From Pseudomonas sp. L5B5 (GTDB lineage Bacteria > Pseudomonadota > Gammaproteobacteria > Pseudomonadales > Pseudomonadaceae): a stretch of DNA of 64,000 nucleotides. Each line of letters opens with the position of its first letter. The stretch's first letter is position 1. Positions 37,309-45,965 of the stretch are shown piece by piece. The notes below the pieces were generated by a model. That model was not told the DNA's origin and did no database searches. It was given only the letters and a program-made list of their open reading frames with translations. The translations under genes were made by a program, and so were the position numbers. The stretch covers positions 2,666,001 through 2,730,000 of the forward strand of contig NZ_CP084742.1 of the NCBI RefSeq assembly GCF_020520285.1, read 5' to 3'.

Positions 37309-39588
37309 ATGGATTGGCTGGGTCTGCATTTCATTACCGAGCTTCCGGACAGCGGGCAAGTGGTCCTCCATTGCACCCACAATCCGGTTCTGGTGCTGCT
37401 GGCTTACCTGGTGGCCTGCGCCGCCAGCTTCGCTACCCTGGACATGGCCGAACGCGTCAGCCATGTCGAGCATCCGACCAGCCAGCGCCTGTGGCGCTGG
37501 TTCGGCGCCTGCTGCCTGGCCGGCGGCATCTGGTCCATGCACTTCATCGCCATGCTGGCGTTCGAGGCACCGCTGGAAATCCGGTACGACCTACCGCTGA
37601 CCCTGCTGTCGCTGTTCATCGCCCTGATCGCCGCCTGGCTGGCGATGAACACCCTGAGCCACCTGCAATTGCCACTCTGGCGCTATGGCCTGGCGTCGGT
37701 GTGGATCGGCCTGGGGATCAGCACCATGCATTACGTGGGCATGGCGGCCATGCGCTCCAGCGCGACCCTGTACTACGACCCCTGGCTCATGGGGCTGTCA
37801 CTGCTGGTGGCCATCGCCTGCAGCCTGGCGGCCCTGCTGCTGTCACGGCACCTGCGTGAAGGCAGCGGGATGTTCCATCAACTGCTCAAGTACACCAGCA
37901 GCCTGGTACTGGGCGGCGCCATCGTCCTCATGCATTTCACCGGCATGTGGTCCATGACCCTGGCCCTGCCCGCCGGGGCCCTGCCCATCTCGGTGGCGCC
38001 CGATGGCCACCTGCAACTGGCGCTGGCTGTCTGCGCGATCGTGCTGCTGGTCATCGGCAGTGGTATCAGCGCGGCCCTGGCGGACAAGAAGCTACAGCAC
38101 AAGGAGCGAGACCTGCGGCGGGTCAACGCCCTGCTCTCGCAGCTGGACCAGGCCCGGGCCTCCCTGCAGCACGTGGCCCACTACGATGCCCTGACCAACC
38201 TGATCAACCGACGCGGCTTCAACCAGATGTTCGCCGAAAAGCTGATGGAAAAGAGCACGTTCGGCGGCATGCTGGCGGTGATGTTCCTCGACATCGACCA
38301 TTTCAAGCGCATCAACGACAGCCTCGGCCACGATGCCGGCGATGAGCTGCTCAAGGTCATCGCCGGGCACATCAAGAGTTCCACCCGCAGCCACGAGGAC
38401 GTGGTGGCCCGCCTGGGCGGCGACGAGTTCTGCATCCTCATCAACCTGTACGAGCGCGAAGAGGCACGCAACATGGCCCAGCGCATCATGCAGAAGATGA
38501 AGCAGCCGATCGAACTGGGTGGACGGCGCATGGTGATGACCACCAGCATCGGCATCAGCCTCTATCCCGATGACGGCAAGACCTGCGAGGAACTGCTGAA
38601 GAACGCCGACCTGGCCCTCTACCAGTCCAAGGACTCGGGACGCAACAGCCTGCATTTCTTCAGTTCCAACCTCAAGACCCGGGCCACCCTGGAGCTGCAA
38701 CTGGAGGAAGAACTGCGCAATGCCCTGCGCGACGACCAGGGCTTGCTGCTGTACTACCAGCCGATCTATGACCTCAAGAGCGCCCGGGTCACCAAGCTCG
38801 AGGCCCTGGTGCGCTGGCAGCACCCACACCACGGCCTGCTGAGCCCGGAGCGCTTCATCAGCATTGCCGAAGCCAACGGCATGATCGCCGAGCTGGACAA
38901 CTGGGTGCTGCGCAAGGCCTGCCAGGACCTCGCCCATCTTTCACGCCATGGCCGTGGGGAACTGAAGATTGCGGTCAACTGTTCGGCACTGAACCTGACC
39001 CGCGAGGAACTGGCCGGGGAAATCGAGAGCGCCCTGCGCAGTGCCCAAGTGGCGCCCCAGCGACTTGAACTGGAAGTCACGGAAAACGCCCTGATGGGCA
39101 ACATCGCCAGCACCCTGGCGCTGCTCAAGCAGATTCGCGGCCTGGGGGTATCATTGTCGATCGACGACTTCGGCACCGGCTACTCCTCCCTGGCCTATCT
39201 CAAGCGCCTGCCTCTCAATACCCTGAAGATCGACCGTTCGTTCATCCAGGACATCCCCAAGTCGACCCAGGACATGGAGATCGTCCAGGCGATCATCGTC
39301 ATGGCCCATACCCTGCATTTGCAGGTGGTCACCGAAGGCGTCGAGACCCTGGAGCAGCAACAACTGCTGAAGCACTACGGCTGCGACTACCTGCAGGGCT
39401 ACCTGCTCAGCCGGCCAGTGCCACTGCATGAATTGCGCGAGGTGCTGGACGAACTCGACAGCCGCCATGCCGGCGACCTCACTCCCCGGTTGGCGGGTCC
39501 CGATAGAGATGAACCAGCGTCGCTGGATCTTTTTCCAGATAGCCTTGCCCACCATGCAGACGCATCAACTGCGCAGCTAACCCGCTGA
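37309..39588 (+). CDS. membrane c-di-GMP enzyme, MHYT-GGDEF-EAL (MucR-like)
   Basis: A 759-aa protein. The N-terminal seven-helix MHYT sensor has three copies of its motif: MHFIAM, MHYVGM and MHFTGM, thought to bind a metal and sense oxygen, CO or NO. A GGDEF domain follows (GGDEF intact near residues 370-374) and then an EAL domain (KLEALVRW near 497-504, with DDFGTGYSSLAYLKRLP). Both catalytic signatures are intact, so it may have dual activity. The inhibitory I-site RxxD reads SHED, so product inhibition is probably lost. P. aeruginosa MucR and NbdA share this architecture. The 3' end runs 110 bp over the convergent gene. Confidence 0.92.
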   Translation: MDWLGLHFITELPDSGQVVLHCTHNPVLVLLAYLVACAASFATLDMAERVSHVEHPTSQRLWRWFGACCLAGGIWSMHFIAMLAFEAPLEIRYDLPLTLLSLFIALIAAWLAMNTLSHLQLPLWRYGLASVWIGLGISTMHYVGMAAMRSSATLYYDPWLMGLSLLVAIACSLAALLLSRHLREGSGMFHQLLKYTSSLVLGGAIVLMHFTGMWSMTLALPAGALPISVAPDGHLQLALAVCAIVLLVIGSGISAALADKKLQHKERDLRRVNALLSQLDQARASLQHVAHYDALTNLINRRGFNQMFAEKLMEKSTFGGMLAVMFLDIDHFKRINDSLGHDAGDELLKVIAGHIKSSTRSHEDVVARLGGDEFCILINLYEREEARNMAQRIMQKMKQPIELGGRRMVMTTSIGISLYPDDGKTCEELLKNADLALYQSKDSGRNSLHFFSSNLKTRATLELQLEEELRNALRDDQGLLLYYQPIYDLKSARVTKLEALVRWQHPHHGLLSPERFISIAEANGMIAELDNWVLRKACQDLAHLSRHGRGELKIAVNCSALNLTREELAGEIESALRSAQVAPQRLELEVTENALMGNIASTLALLKQIRGLGVSLSIDDFGTGYSSLAYLKRLPLNTLKIDRSFIQDIPKSTQDMEIVQAIIVMAHTLHLQVVTEGVETLEQQQLLKHYGCDYLQGYLLSRPVPLHELREVLDELDSRHAGDLTPRLAGPDRDEPASLDLFPDSLAHHADASTAQLTR

Positions 39589-40375
39589 TCGGCGTCGCGG
39601 CGCCCTGTTCCCGGGAGAGTTTCACCGCGCCATCCAGGTCCTTGAGCAGGGTCCGCACATGCCATTTCACCGGCTCGAAACGGCTCTCGGCCATCTGCGG
39701 AGCCAGAATCTGCAGCGGCCGTGAATCGGCGAAGCCCCCGGCCAGGGCCTCGGCCAGCAACCGCGCATCGACTCCGGACCGCTCGGCCAGGGCCACGACC
39801 TCGGCAATCACCAGGGCATTGCAGGCGACGATCATCTGGTTGCAGGCCTTGGTCACCTGGCCCGCCCCCACTGCTCCCATATGCGTGACCCGCTGCCCCA
39901 TGGCCAGCAGCACCGGTCGCACGCGTTCGACATCCGCCACCTCGCCACCGACCATGATCGCCAGGCTACCGGCCTCGGCGCCCTGGGTGCCGCCGGACAC
40001 CGGGGCGTCGACCCAGCCCATGCCAGTATCACGAGCCAGCGTGGCAGCCATTTCCCGGGTCGCGCCCGGCTCCAGGCTGGACAGGTCTAGCAGCAACTGG
40101 CCGGGCCGGGCGCCCTCGGCAATCCCTCCAGGACCAAAGACCACCTCGCGCACCACCTCGGTATTGGCCAGGCACAACAGCACCAGGTCGGCCTGCTGAC
40201 AGAGCTGCGATGGCGCGGCAACTTGTCGCGCCCCGGCGGCCACCAGGGCAGCGCACTTCTGCGGATTGCGGTTCCACACCGCCACCGGATAGCCCGCAGC
40301 CAGCAGGCGCTGGCACATTGGCAATCCCATCAGGCCGATCCCGGCAAAACCGAGTGAAGGTAACGCTGACATCAT
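39479..40375 (-). CDS. beta-hydroxyacid dehydrogenase family NAD(P)-dependent oxidoreductase
   Basis: A 298-aa protein of the 3-hydroxyisobutyrate dehydrogenase/tartronate semialdehyde reductase family. N-terminal Rossmann motif LGFAGIGLMGLPMCQRLLAA, substrate-binding motif DAPVSGGTQGAEAGSLAIMV, and catalytic lysine in VTKACNQMIVACN are all present. The physiological substrate is not evident. Convergent with the GGDEF-EAL gene, whose 3' end overlaps this one by 110 bp. Confidence 0.9.
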   Translation of the reverse strand: MMSALPSLGFAGIGLMGLPMCQRLLAAGYPVAVWNRNPQKCAALVAAGARQVAAPSQLCQQADLVLLCLANTEVVREVVFGPGGIAEGARPGQLLLDLSSLEPGATREMAATLARDTGMGWVDAPVSGGTQGAEAGSLAIMVGGEVADVERVRPVLLAMGQRVTHMGAVGAGQVTKACNQMIVACNALVIAEVVALAERSGVDARLLAEALAGGFADSRPLQILAPQMAESRFEPVKWHVRTLLKDLDGAVKLSREQGAATPISGLAAQLMRLHGGQGYLEKDPATLVHLYRDPPTGE

Positions 40376-40573
40376 ATTGCCCTCATTTGATTAAAGATCA
40401 GTGAATACTGGCCGATTCATCTTGATTCAGGAAAGGACTCCCCCGAGCGTCGCTCAGAAAAAACCCTGACACCTTGGGTAAAATTCGCGCTCCACGCAGC
40501 AGCGAGGTCCCACTCCGTGATGGCTCGCCGACACCTCGTCCCCGAGCCAACCTGACCAGGCATATGGCGCACA
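40376..40573. promoter_or_regulatory. divergent promoter region before the tubulin-like gene
   Basis: 198 bp without a gene, between divergent starts. TTGGGTAAAATT-type AT-rich elements near 40475-40486 are the best candidate promoter sequence for the tubulin-like gene. No strong ribosome site is seen next to its first ATG. Confidence 0.3.
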
Positions 40574-42754
40574 ATGACTTCTAAAAATGATCCTGCCAAC
40601 GCAGTCTCCGAGATGACGCTGACCTCCTCCAAACCAAGCCACTCGGATACGAAGCCATTGTCCAGTTCACGCCCCCTGTCGACCCAGCAGTACCTGTACT
40701 TCACCGAAACCAATACCGACCGCATCCTCGATAACCTCGATGGCCTGCGTGACATGGTGTTCCCGCGCCCGGTGCATCTGGAAGACGAGCAGGAAAACCG
40801 CCGCGAGCAGGAGTTCCCGTCGGTATGCCTGATCGGCCTCGGCCGCTGCGGCTCCAACATCGCCCTGGACGTGGCGGAGCTGGTGTACAACGCGCGCAAG
40901 TTCTACCTCAACGAATTCAACAACGAAGACAAGGCCTACGAAGGCGCCTACAGCCCTGGCCAGTGGATTCGGCAGAATCTGCGCCTGGGCCAGAACAAGG
41001 CCAGCAAGCCCGTGTTCCTGGTGGAGCCGCTGGTGATGCTGGGCGACCTGGACAAGGACATCGCCGGGCGCATCCGCTTCTCGCGCAAGGGCGAAAAGAG
41101 CGGGTTCATCCGCGACTACAGCAAGATGAAGATCATGGACCTCTCGGAAGTCCACGCCGGTGGCGCCGGTAACGCGCCGATCCTCGGCCAGTACCTGGCC
41201 AAGATCATCCTCAACAAGGACACCCAGCGCTTCTCCAGCCCCGACTGGAAAATGATCCACTCGTACCTGATCGATTCCTGCGGGATCAAGGCCAACCAGT
41301 CGCGCCTGTACTTCTCGATCTTCAGCGCCGGCGGCGGTACCGGCTCGGGCATGGCCTCGGAATTCGGCCTGGCCCAGCAGTATTCGTACATGAACAAGAC
41401 CTTCGACACCAAGCCGATGGACGAGCACGACAGCAAGAGCGGGCACTCCTTCGTCTTCGAGCCGATCTTCACCAGCGGCATCTGCGTGCTGCCCAACATT
41501 TCCGACCACCGCAGCGAGATGTCCGAGGCGTTGCACATCAACGCCGGCCGCCTGCTGTGCAAATACCTGTCGGAAGAGTGGGACTTCTCCTACAACTTCG
41601 ATAACGAAGACAGCAGTGAAGCCAGCGTCATGGGCCGGATCCGCCCATGGAACGCAATGATGCTGATCTCCAACGACATCATGCGTTATGCCGAAGAAAG
41701 CGATGACGGCAACATCCAGAACATTGACGTCAACGCCATGGAGAAGCACGCCAACCAGTACATCTCCCAGCAGATCTTCAACATCCTCACGGCCCAGGCG
41801 GTGACCACCGACTACGACCAGAACTACTTCCGTCGTGCCGGCATCGACATCGGCGAAACCATCCGCCTGGACGCCAACGACCTGTTCATGAGCCTGGCCG
41901 GTCCCGTGGCGATCGCCTACGCCGAATCCGTGGTGCCGGAGCAGCCGGTGCCGACCGGCGACAAGTTCAAGGTGTTCGAGAAGGAGCCACAGCGCCTGAA
42001 CATCGACGACCTGTTCTTCCGCTCCATCGACCTGCCGCACTTCAACAAGCAGACCCAGGCCATCGAAGGGATCAGCCTGCTGCCAATCGAGTCCAAGCGC
42101 TATCGCGCGGCGCTGGAGCAGTACAAGGCCTCGGGGTTCGACGCCGCGGCACTGCACGACCTGCACTTCTTCAAGAACTGCTCGTCGGTGGTGTCCATCG
42201 TGTCGCTGCCCAAGGACTACAAGCTGTCCTACATGGACCTGAACCGGCTCAAGACCCACCTCAACAGCCTGTTCCCCAATACCACCCTCAAGCGTTATGC
42301 GCTGGTGATCGGCGCTTCGGCCAACCTGTCGCTGACCACCCTGATCGCCAAGAGCCCGTGCCTGTCGGATGACTTCCTGACCCTGATCGTGGCCTTCATC
42401 AAGCGCTGCTTCGCGCGCAATCCGTACCGTTTCGACGACACCCTGGACAACTCGGTGCTGGACTTCATCACCAGCGACCACTTCGACGAAAATCACATCG
42501 ACGATCTGCTCAACGAATTCGAGAACCCGGCGAAAATCCTCGACACCAACTGGTACGCGATCAAGCCGATGTACGAGAAGAAATACCGCGAGCTGATCAA
42601 CGACAAGGACAAGTTCGTCTCGATCAACGACATCCGCCTGTCCCGGGATTGCGTGAAGAAAGCCATCAAGTACCTGCGGGAAATCTACCGTCACCGCATC
42701 GGCAAGACCCGGGTCATCTCCCTCAATCAGCACACCGGCAAGACTGCCTACTGA
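40574..42754 (+). CDS. tubulin/FtsZ-superfamily GTPase-like protein, uncharacterised
   Basis: A 726-aa protein with the tubulin/FtsZ nucleotide-binding loops in order: T1 CLIGLGRCGSN (85-95), T3 HAGGAGNAPILG (194-205), T4 signature GGGTGSG (253-259), T5 region CVLPNISDHRSEMSEAL (304-320), T6 LISNDIM (364-370), and T7 RLDANDLFMSLAG (431-443), where the aspartates align with NxDFxD of FtsZ (asparagine replaced by arginine). The first 80 residues are Ser/Thr-rich and probably disordered; about 280 residues follow T7, much longer than FtsZ. It is monocistronic, with no FtsA-like partner nearby. Polymerisation and GTPase activity are inferred. Tubulin_2-like or FtsZ-like families are the nearest known ones. 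An ATG 13 codons downstream is an alternative start. Confidence 0.8.
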   Translation: MTSKNDPANAVSEMTLTSSKPSHSDTKPLSSSRPLSTQQYLYFTETNTDRILDNLDGLRDMVFPRPVHLEDEQENRREQEFPSVCLIGLGRCGSNIALDVAELVYNARKFYLNEFNNEDKAYEGAYSPGQWIRQNLRLGQNKASKPVFLVEPLVMLGDLDKDIAGRIRFSRKGEKSGFIRDYSKMKIMDLSEVHAGGAGNAPILGQYLAKIILNKDTQRFSSPDWKMIHSYLIDSCGIKANQSRLYFSIFSAGGGTGSGMASEFGLAQQYSYMNKTFDTKPMDEHDSKSGHSFVFEPIFTSGICVLPNISDHRSEMSEALHINAGRLLCKYLSEEWDFSYNFDNEDSSEASVMGRIRPWNAMMLISNDIMRYAEESDDGNIQNIDVNAMEKHANQYISQQIFNILTAQAVTTDYDQNYFRRAGIDIGETIRLDANDLFMSLAGPVAIAYAESVVPEQPVPTGDKFKVFEKEPQRLNIDDLFFRSIDLPHFNKQTQAIEGISLLPIESKRYRAALEQYKASGFDAAALHDLHFFKNCSSVVSIVSLPKDYKLSYMDLNRLKTHLNSLFPNTTLKRYALVIGASANLSLTTLIAKSPCLSDDFLTLIVAFIKRCFARNPYRFDDTLDNSVLDFITSDHFDENHIDDLLNEFENPAKILDTNWYAIKPMYEKKYRELINDKDKFVSINDIRLSRDCVKKAIKYLREIYRHRIGKTRVISLNQHTGKTAY

Positions 42755-43040
42755 TCATTCGCCCGCCGGCTGCGGCACGGACAGACAACGGATCTGTCGT
42801 GCCGCCACCGGCCGCAGATCAGACCAGGCAAGAGAGGTGGACCGACAGGTCCACCCAGTGCCGTGGAACACTTGAACAGCTCGTCGGACGAGCTTGAAAC
42901 TGTTCCCCTTCCGTGAACGTCACCTTGGGCAAATCGGGCTGTGGGGCCTTTCTCTACGGCAAGGTGCCATCACTGGATTCACGGTTACTCGGCTACACAC
43001 TTTTGTCCGACAAAAAACCGCACCACTTCGGCGCACGCCA
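42755..43040. other. 286-bp convergent intergenic region with two hairpins
   Basis: No gene is recognised. Two perfect inverted repeats are visible: GGTGGACC-GACA-GGTCCACC at 42836-42855 and AGCTCGTC-G-GACGAGCT at 42878-42894. Neither is followed by a T-run, so they are not typical intrinsic terminators; they could slow transcription from both sides or end it with Rho. Confidence 0.45.
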
Positions 43041-43346
43041 TCAGCGCGATGCCCTTTCCTGGACCAGGATCCAGGGCGACACCACCACCGCCCATAACGT
43101 CGGATCACGCTCCTGCAGATCGGACGCCCGCGTTGCAGACAGCTTTTCAACGGTCCCCTCGGCCAGCCAGGCCGCCACTTTGTCCGCCTGGTTCTCGGCC
43201 ACGGCCTGGGCCGCTTCGATCAGATCCAGGTCGGCATCGACCCACAATAGGGCACCCTTGGCAAAGAACCGCTCCAGTTCCTTCCAGCTGATGGATGCGG
43301 TCTCGCCAAGCAGCTTGGCATAGAGGGTGCTAGGTTCTTGAGTCAT
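43041..43346 (-). CDS. DUF2288 family protein
   Basis: A 101-aa soluble acidic protein starting MTQEPSTLYAKLLGETASISWKELE, matching the DUF2288 family as I know it from pseudomonads and cyanobacteria. It is predicted to be alpha-helical, without cysteines or membrane segments. I chose ATG 43346; the extra 54 codons upstream run into the braC promoter region. The function is unknown. Confidence 0.82.
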   Translation of the reverse strand: MTQEPSTLYAKLLGETASISWKELERFFAKGALLWVDADLDLIEAAQAVAENQADKVAAWLAEGTVEKLSATRASDLQERDPTLWAVVVSPWILVQERASR

Positions 43347-43570
43347 GGGACTGTCCAGAAAAGAAATCGGCGCAATCATAACGTCGGTGCCCTGGCAGAA
43401 AAACCCGGTAGCAAAAGCGTCATCGATCGAGAAGCTCAGAAGCGCCAGGGATTGACGCCGAATCGCGCGAAAAACCACGCCGCAAATCTGTCTTTTTCTT
43501 TCAACCAAGCGACACTCCGCGTTTTTGCCCCCAGCAGCCAGCTTTTCAAGCGAACGACCGGCGCACTACA

Positions 43571-43620
43571 CTGTACCGGTACAGTTGCCAGGGGCATTTC
43601 CGACGGATATTCGCGATATC
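43571..43620. promoter_or_regulatory. two palindromes in the braC promoter region
   Basis: CTGTACCGGTACAG (43571-43584) is a perfect 14-bp palindrome, and GATAT-TCGCG-ATATC (43606-43620) is an inverted repeat. Both lie 65-115 bp upstream of the braC ATG within the 338-bp gap after the DUF2288 gene. They look like operator sites for a dimeric regulator, whose identity I cannot tell. Confidence 0.5.
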
Positions 43621-43684
43621 GGTTCGGTTCTGCGACTCAAGGCCGCCGGAACTATAAAAATTACAACAGCAAGAGTGGAGCACT

Positions 43685-44812
43685 ATGAATAAGGCTACTA
43701 AGCAGATTTCCAAACTGTTTGCCGCTATGGTCCTGGCCGGGGTTGCCAGCCATTCGTTCGCAGCTGACACCATCAAGATCGGTATCGCCGGCCCCAAAAC
43801 CGGCCCTGTAGCACAGTACGGAGACATGCAGTTCAGTGGTGCCAAGATGGCCATTGAACAGATCAACGCCAAGGGCGGCGTCAACGGCAAGAAACTCGAA
43901 GCCGTCGAATACGACGACGCCTGCGATCCCAAGCAGGCCGTGGCAGTCGCCAACAAGGTGGTCAACGATGGCGTCAAGTATGTCGTCGGCCATCTCTGCT
44001 CCAGCTCCACTCAACCGGCCTCCGACATCTATGAAGATGAAGGCGTGGTGATGATCACCCCCGCCGCCACCAGCCCGGACATCACCGCCCGGGGCTACAA
44101 GATGGTGTTCCGCACCATTGGCCTGGACAGCGCCCAGGGCCCGGCCGCCGGCAACTACATCGCCGATCACGTGAAACCGAAGATCGTCGCCGTGCTCCAC
44201 GACAAGCAGCAGTACGGTGAAGGCATCGCCACCGCCGTGAAGCAGACCCTGGAGAAGAAAGGCACCAAGGTCGGCCTGTTCGAAGGCATCAACGCCGGCG
44301 ACAAGGACTTCTCGTCGCTGATCGCCAAGCTCAAGCAGGCCAACGTCGATTTCGTCTACTACGGCGGCTACCACCCGGAACTGGGCCTGATCCTGCGCCA
44401 GGCACAGGAAAAAGGCCTGAAGGCCAAGTTCATGGGCCCGGAAGGCGTGGGTAACGACTCCATTTCGCAGATTGCCAAGGACGCTTCCGAAGGCCTGCTG
44501 GTGACCCTGCCCAAGTCCTTCGACCAGGACCCGGCCAACGTCGCCCTGGCTGACGCGTTCAAGGCCAAGAAAGAAGACCCGAGCGGTCCTTTCGTATTCC
44601 CTTCCTACTCCGCAGTTGAAGTCATCGCCGGCGCCATCACCAACGCCAAGAGCGAAGACGCGGCCAAGGTGGCCGAAGCCATCCACGCCGGTACCTTCAA
44701 GACCCCGACCGGCGACCTGAGCTTCGATGCCAAGGGCGACTTGAAAGACTTCAAGTTCGTGGTCTACGAGTGGCACTTCGGCAAGCCAAAAACCGAAGTT
44801 TCGCCTCAGTAA
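43685..44812 (+). CDS. braC: branched-chain amino acid ABC transporter substrate-binding protein BraC
   Basis: A 375-aa periplasmic Leu/Ile/Val/Ala-binding protein. A signal peptide (residues 1-26, ending SHSFA) is followed by ADTIKIGIAGPKTGPVAQYG, the LIVBP signature. Also present are the disulfide cysteines in DDACDPKQA and GHLCSSSTQP. The GGAGCACT region before the ATG is the ribosome site. It is followed by a terminator-like hairpin that would lower expression of the membrane components relative to the binding protein. Confidence 0.95.
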   Translation: MNKATKQISKLFAAMVLAGVASHSFAADTIKIGIAGPKTGPVAQYGDMQFSGAKMAIEQINAKGGVNGKKLEAVEYDDACDPKQAVAVANKVVNDGVKYVVGHLCSSSTQPASDIYEDEGVVMITPAATSPDITARGYKMVFRTIGLDSAQGPAAGNYIADHVKPKIVAVLHDKQQYGEGIATAVKQTLEKKGTKVGLFEGINAGDKDFSSLIAKLKQANVDFVYYGGYHPELGLILRQAQEKGLKAKFMGPEGVGNDSISQIAKDASEGLLVTLPKSFDQDPANVALADAFKAKKEDPSGPFVFPSYSAVEVIAGAITNAKSEDAAKVAEAIHAGTFKTPTGDLSFDAKGDLKDFKFVVYEWHFGKPKTEVSPQ

Positions 44813-44835
44813 GGCTGCCCTGACTGACTGCCGAT

Positions 44836-44865
44836 AAAGCCCACGGCTTGCCGTGGGCTTTGTTT
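44836..44865 (+). terminator. attenuating terminator between braC and braD
   Basis: AAAGCCCACGGC-TT-GCCGTGGGCTTT followed by GTTTT. Partial read-through to braDEFG is the usual arrangement in ABC operons. Confidence 0.85.
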
Positions 44866-45041
44866 TACGAATGTATGGGCCGTGCTTCCGTGATCCGGGA
44901 GCCTGCCCACCTGAAAATCTCAAAACCGTCATCAGCGGTTCGCTGGCAAAGTCCAGCCCGAAGTGGGTGCAGACCTACGGGGCATGGCCGGGAAAATGAC
45001 TCCACCAGTGAAATGCGTATCAGGTTTTTAGGAGCGTTGTA

Positions 45042-45965
45042 ATGCCTGACATCTATCACTTTTTCCAACAGCTGGTTAACGGTCTCACCGTTGGCAGCAC
45101 GTATGCCTTGATCGCCATCGGCTATACGATGGTCTACGGCATCATTGGAATGATCAACTTCGCCCACGGCGAGGTCTACATGATCGGATCCTACGTGGCG
45201 TTCATCGCCATCGCGGGCCTGGCCATGATGGGACTCGACAGTGTCCCGCTTCTGATGACCGCAGCCTTCATCGCGAGCATCGTCGTCACCAGTGCCTATG
45301 GCTACAGCATCGAACGGATCGCCTACCGCCCCTTGCGTGGCAGTAACCGCCTGATCCCGCTGATCTCTGCCATCGGCATGTCGATCTTCCTGCAGAACAC
45401 CGTGCTGCTGGCGCAGGACTCCAAGGACAAGTCCATCCCCAACCTGATCCCGGGGAACTTCTCCATCGGGCCAGGTGGTGCACATGAAGTGCTGATTTCC
45501 TACATGCAGATCGTGGTATTCGTGGTGACCCTCATCGCCATGCTCGGCCTGACGCTGTTCATCTCCCGCTCTCGCCTGGGTCGCGCTTGCCGTGCCTGTG
45601 CCGAGGACATCAGGATGGCCAACCTGCTGGGCATCAATACCAACAACATCATCGCCCTGACCTTCGTGATCGGCGCTGCGCTGGCGGCCATCGCCGCCGT
45701 GCTGCTGAGCATGCAATACGGTGTGATCAACCCCAACGCCGGTTTCCTGGTGGGCCTGAAGGCCTTCACCGCAGCGGTCTTGGGCGGCATCGGCAGTATC
45801 CCGGGCGCGATGCTCGGCGGGCTGGTGCTGGGGGTGGCTGAAGCCTTTGGCGCCGACGTGTTCGGCGACCAGTACAAGGATGTCGTGGCGTTCGGCCTGT
45901 TGGTTCTGGTGCTGTTGTTCCGGCCGACCGGCATTCTGGGCCGTCCGGAGGTTGAGAAAGTATGA
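45042..45965 (+). CDS. braD: branched-chain amino acid ABC transporter permease BraD (LivH)
   Basis: A 307-aa inner-membrane permease with about eight hydrophobic helices: [21 protein letters not shown] at the N-terminus and [20 protein letters not shown] near the C-terminus are LivH signatures. An AGGAGCG ribosome site precedes the ATG. Its stop overlaps the braE start by 4 nt. In the 229 bp upstream, after the terminator, no gene is seen. Confidence 0.95.
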   Translation: MPDIYHFFQQLVNGLTVGSTYALIAIGYTMVYGIIGMINFAHGEVYMIGSYVAFIAIAGLAMMGLDSVPLLMTAAFIASIVVTSAYGYSIERIAYRPLRGSNRLIPLISAIGMSIFLQNTVLLAQDSKDKSIPNLIPGNFSIGPGGAHEVLISYMQIVVFVVTLIAMLGLTLFISRSRLGRACRACAEDIRMANLLGINTNNIIALTFVIGAALAAIAAVLLSMQYGVINPNAGFLVGLKAFTAAVLGGIGSIPGAMLGGLVLGVAEAFGADVFGDQYKDVVAFGLLVLVLLFRPTGILGRPEVEKV

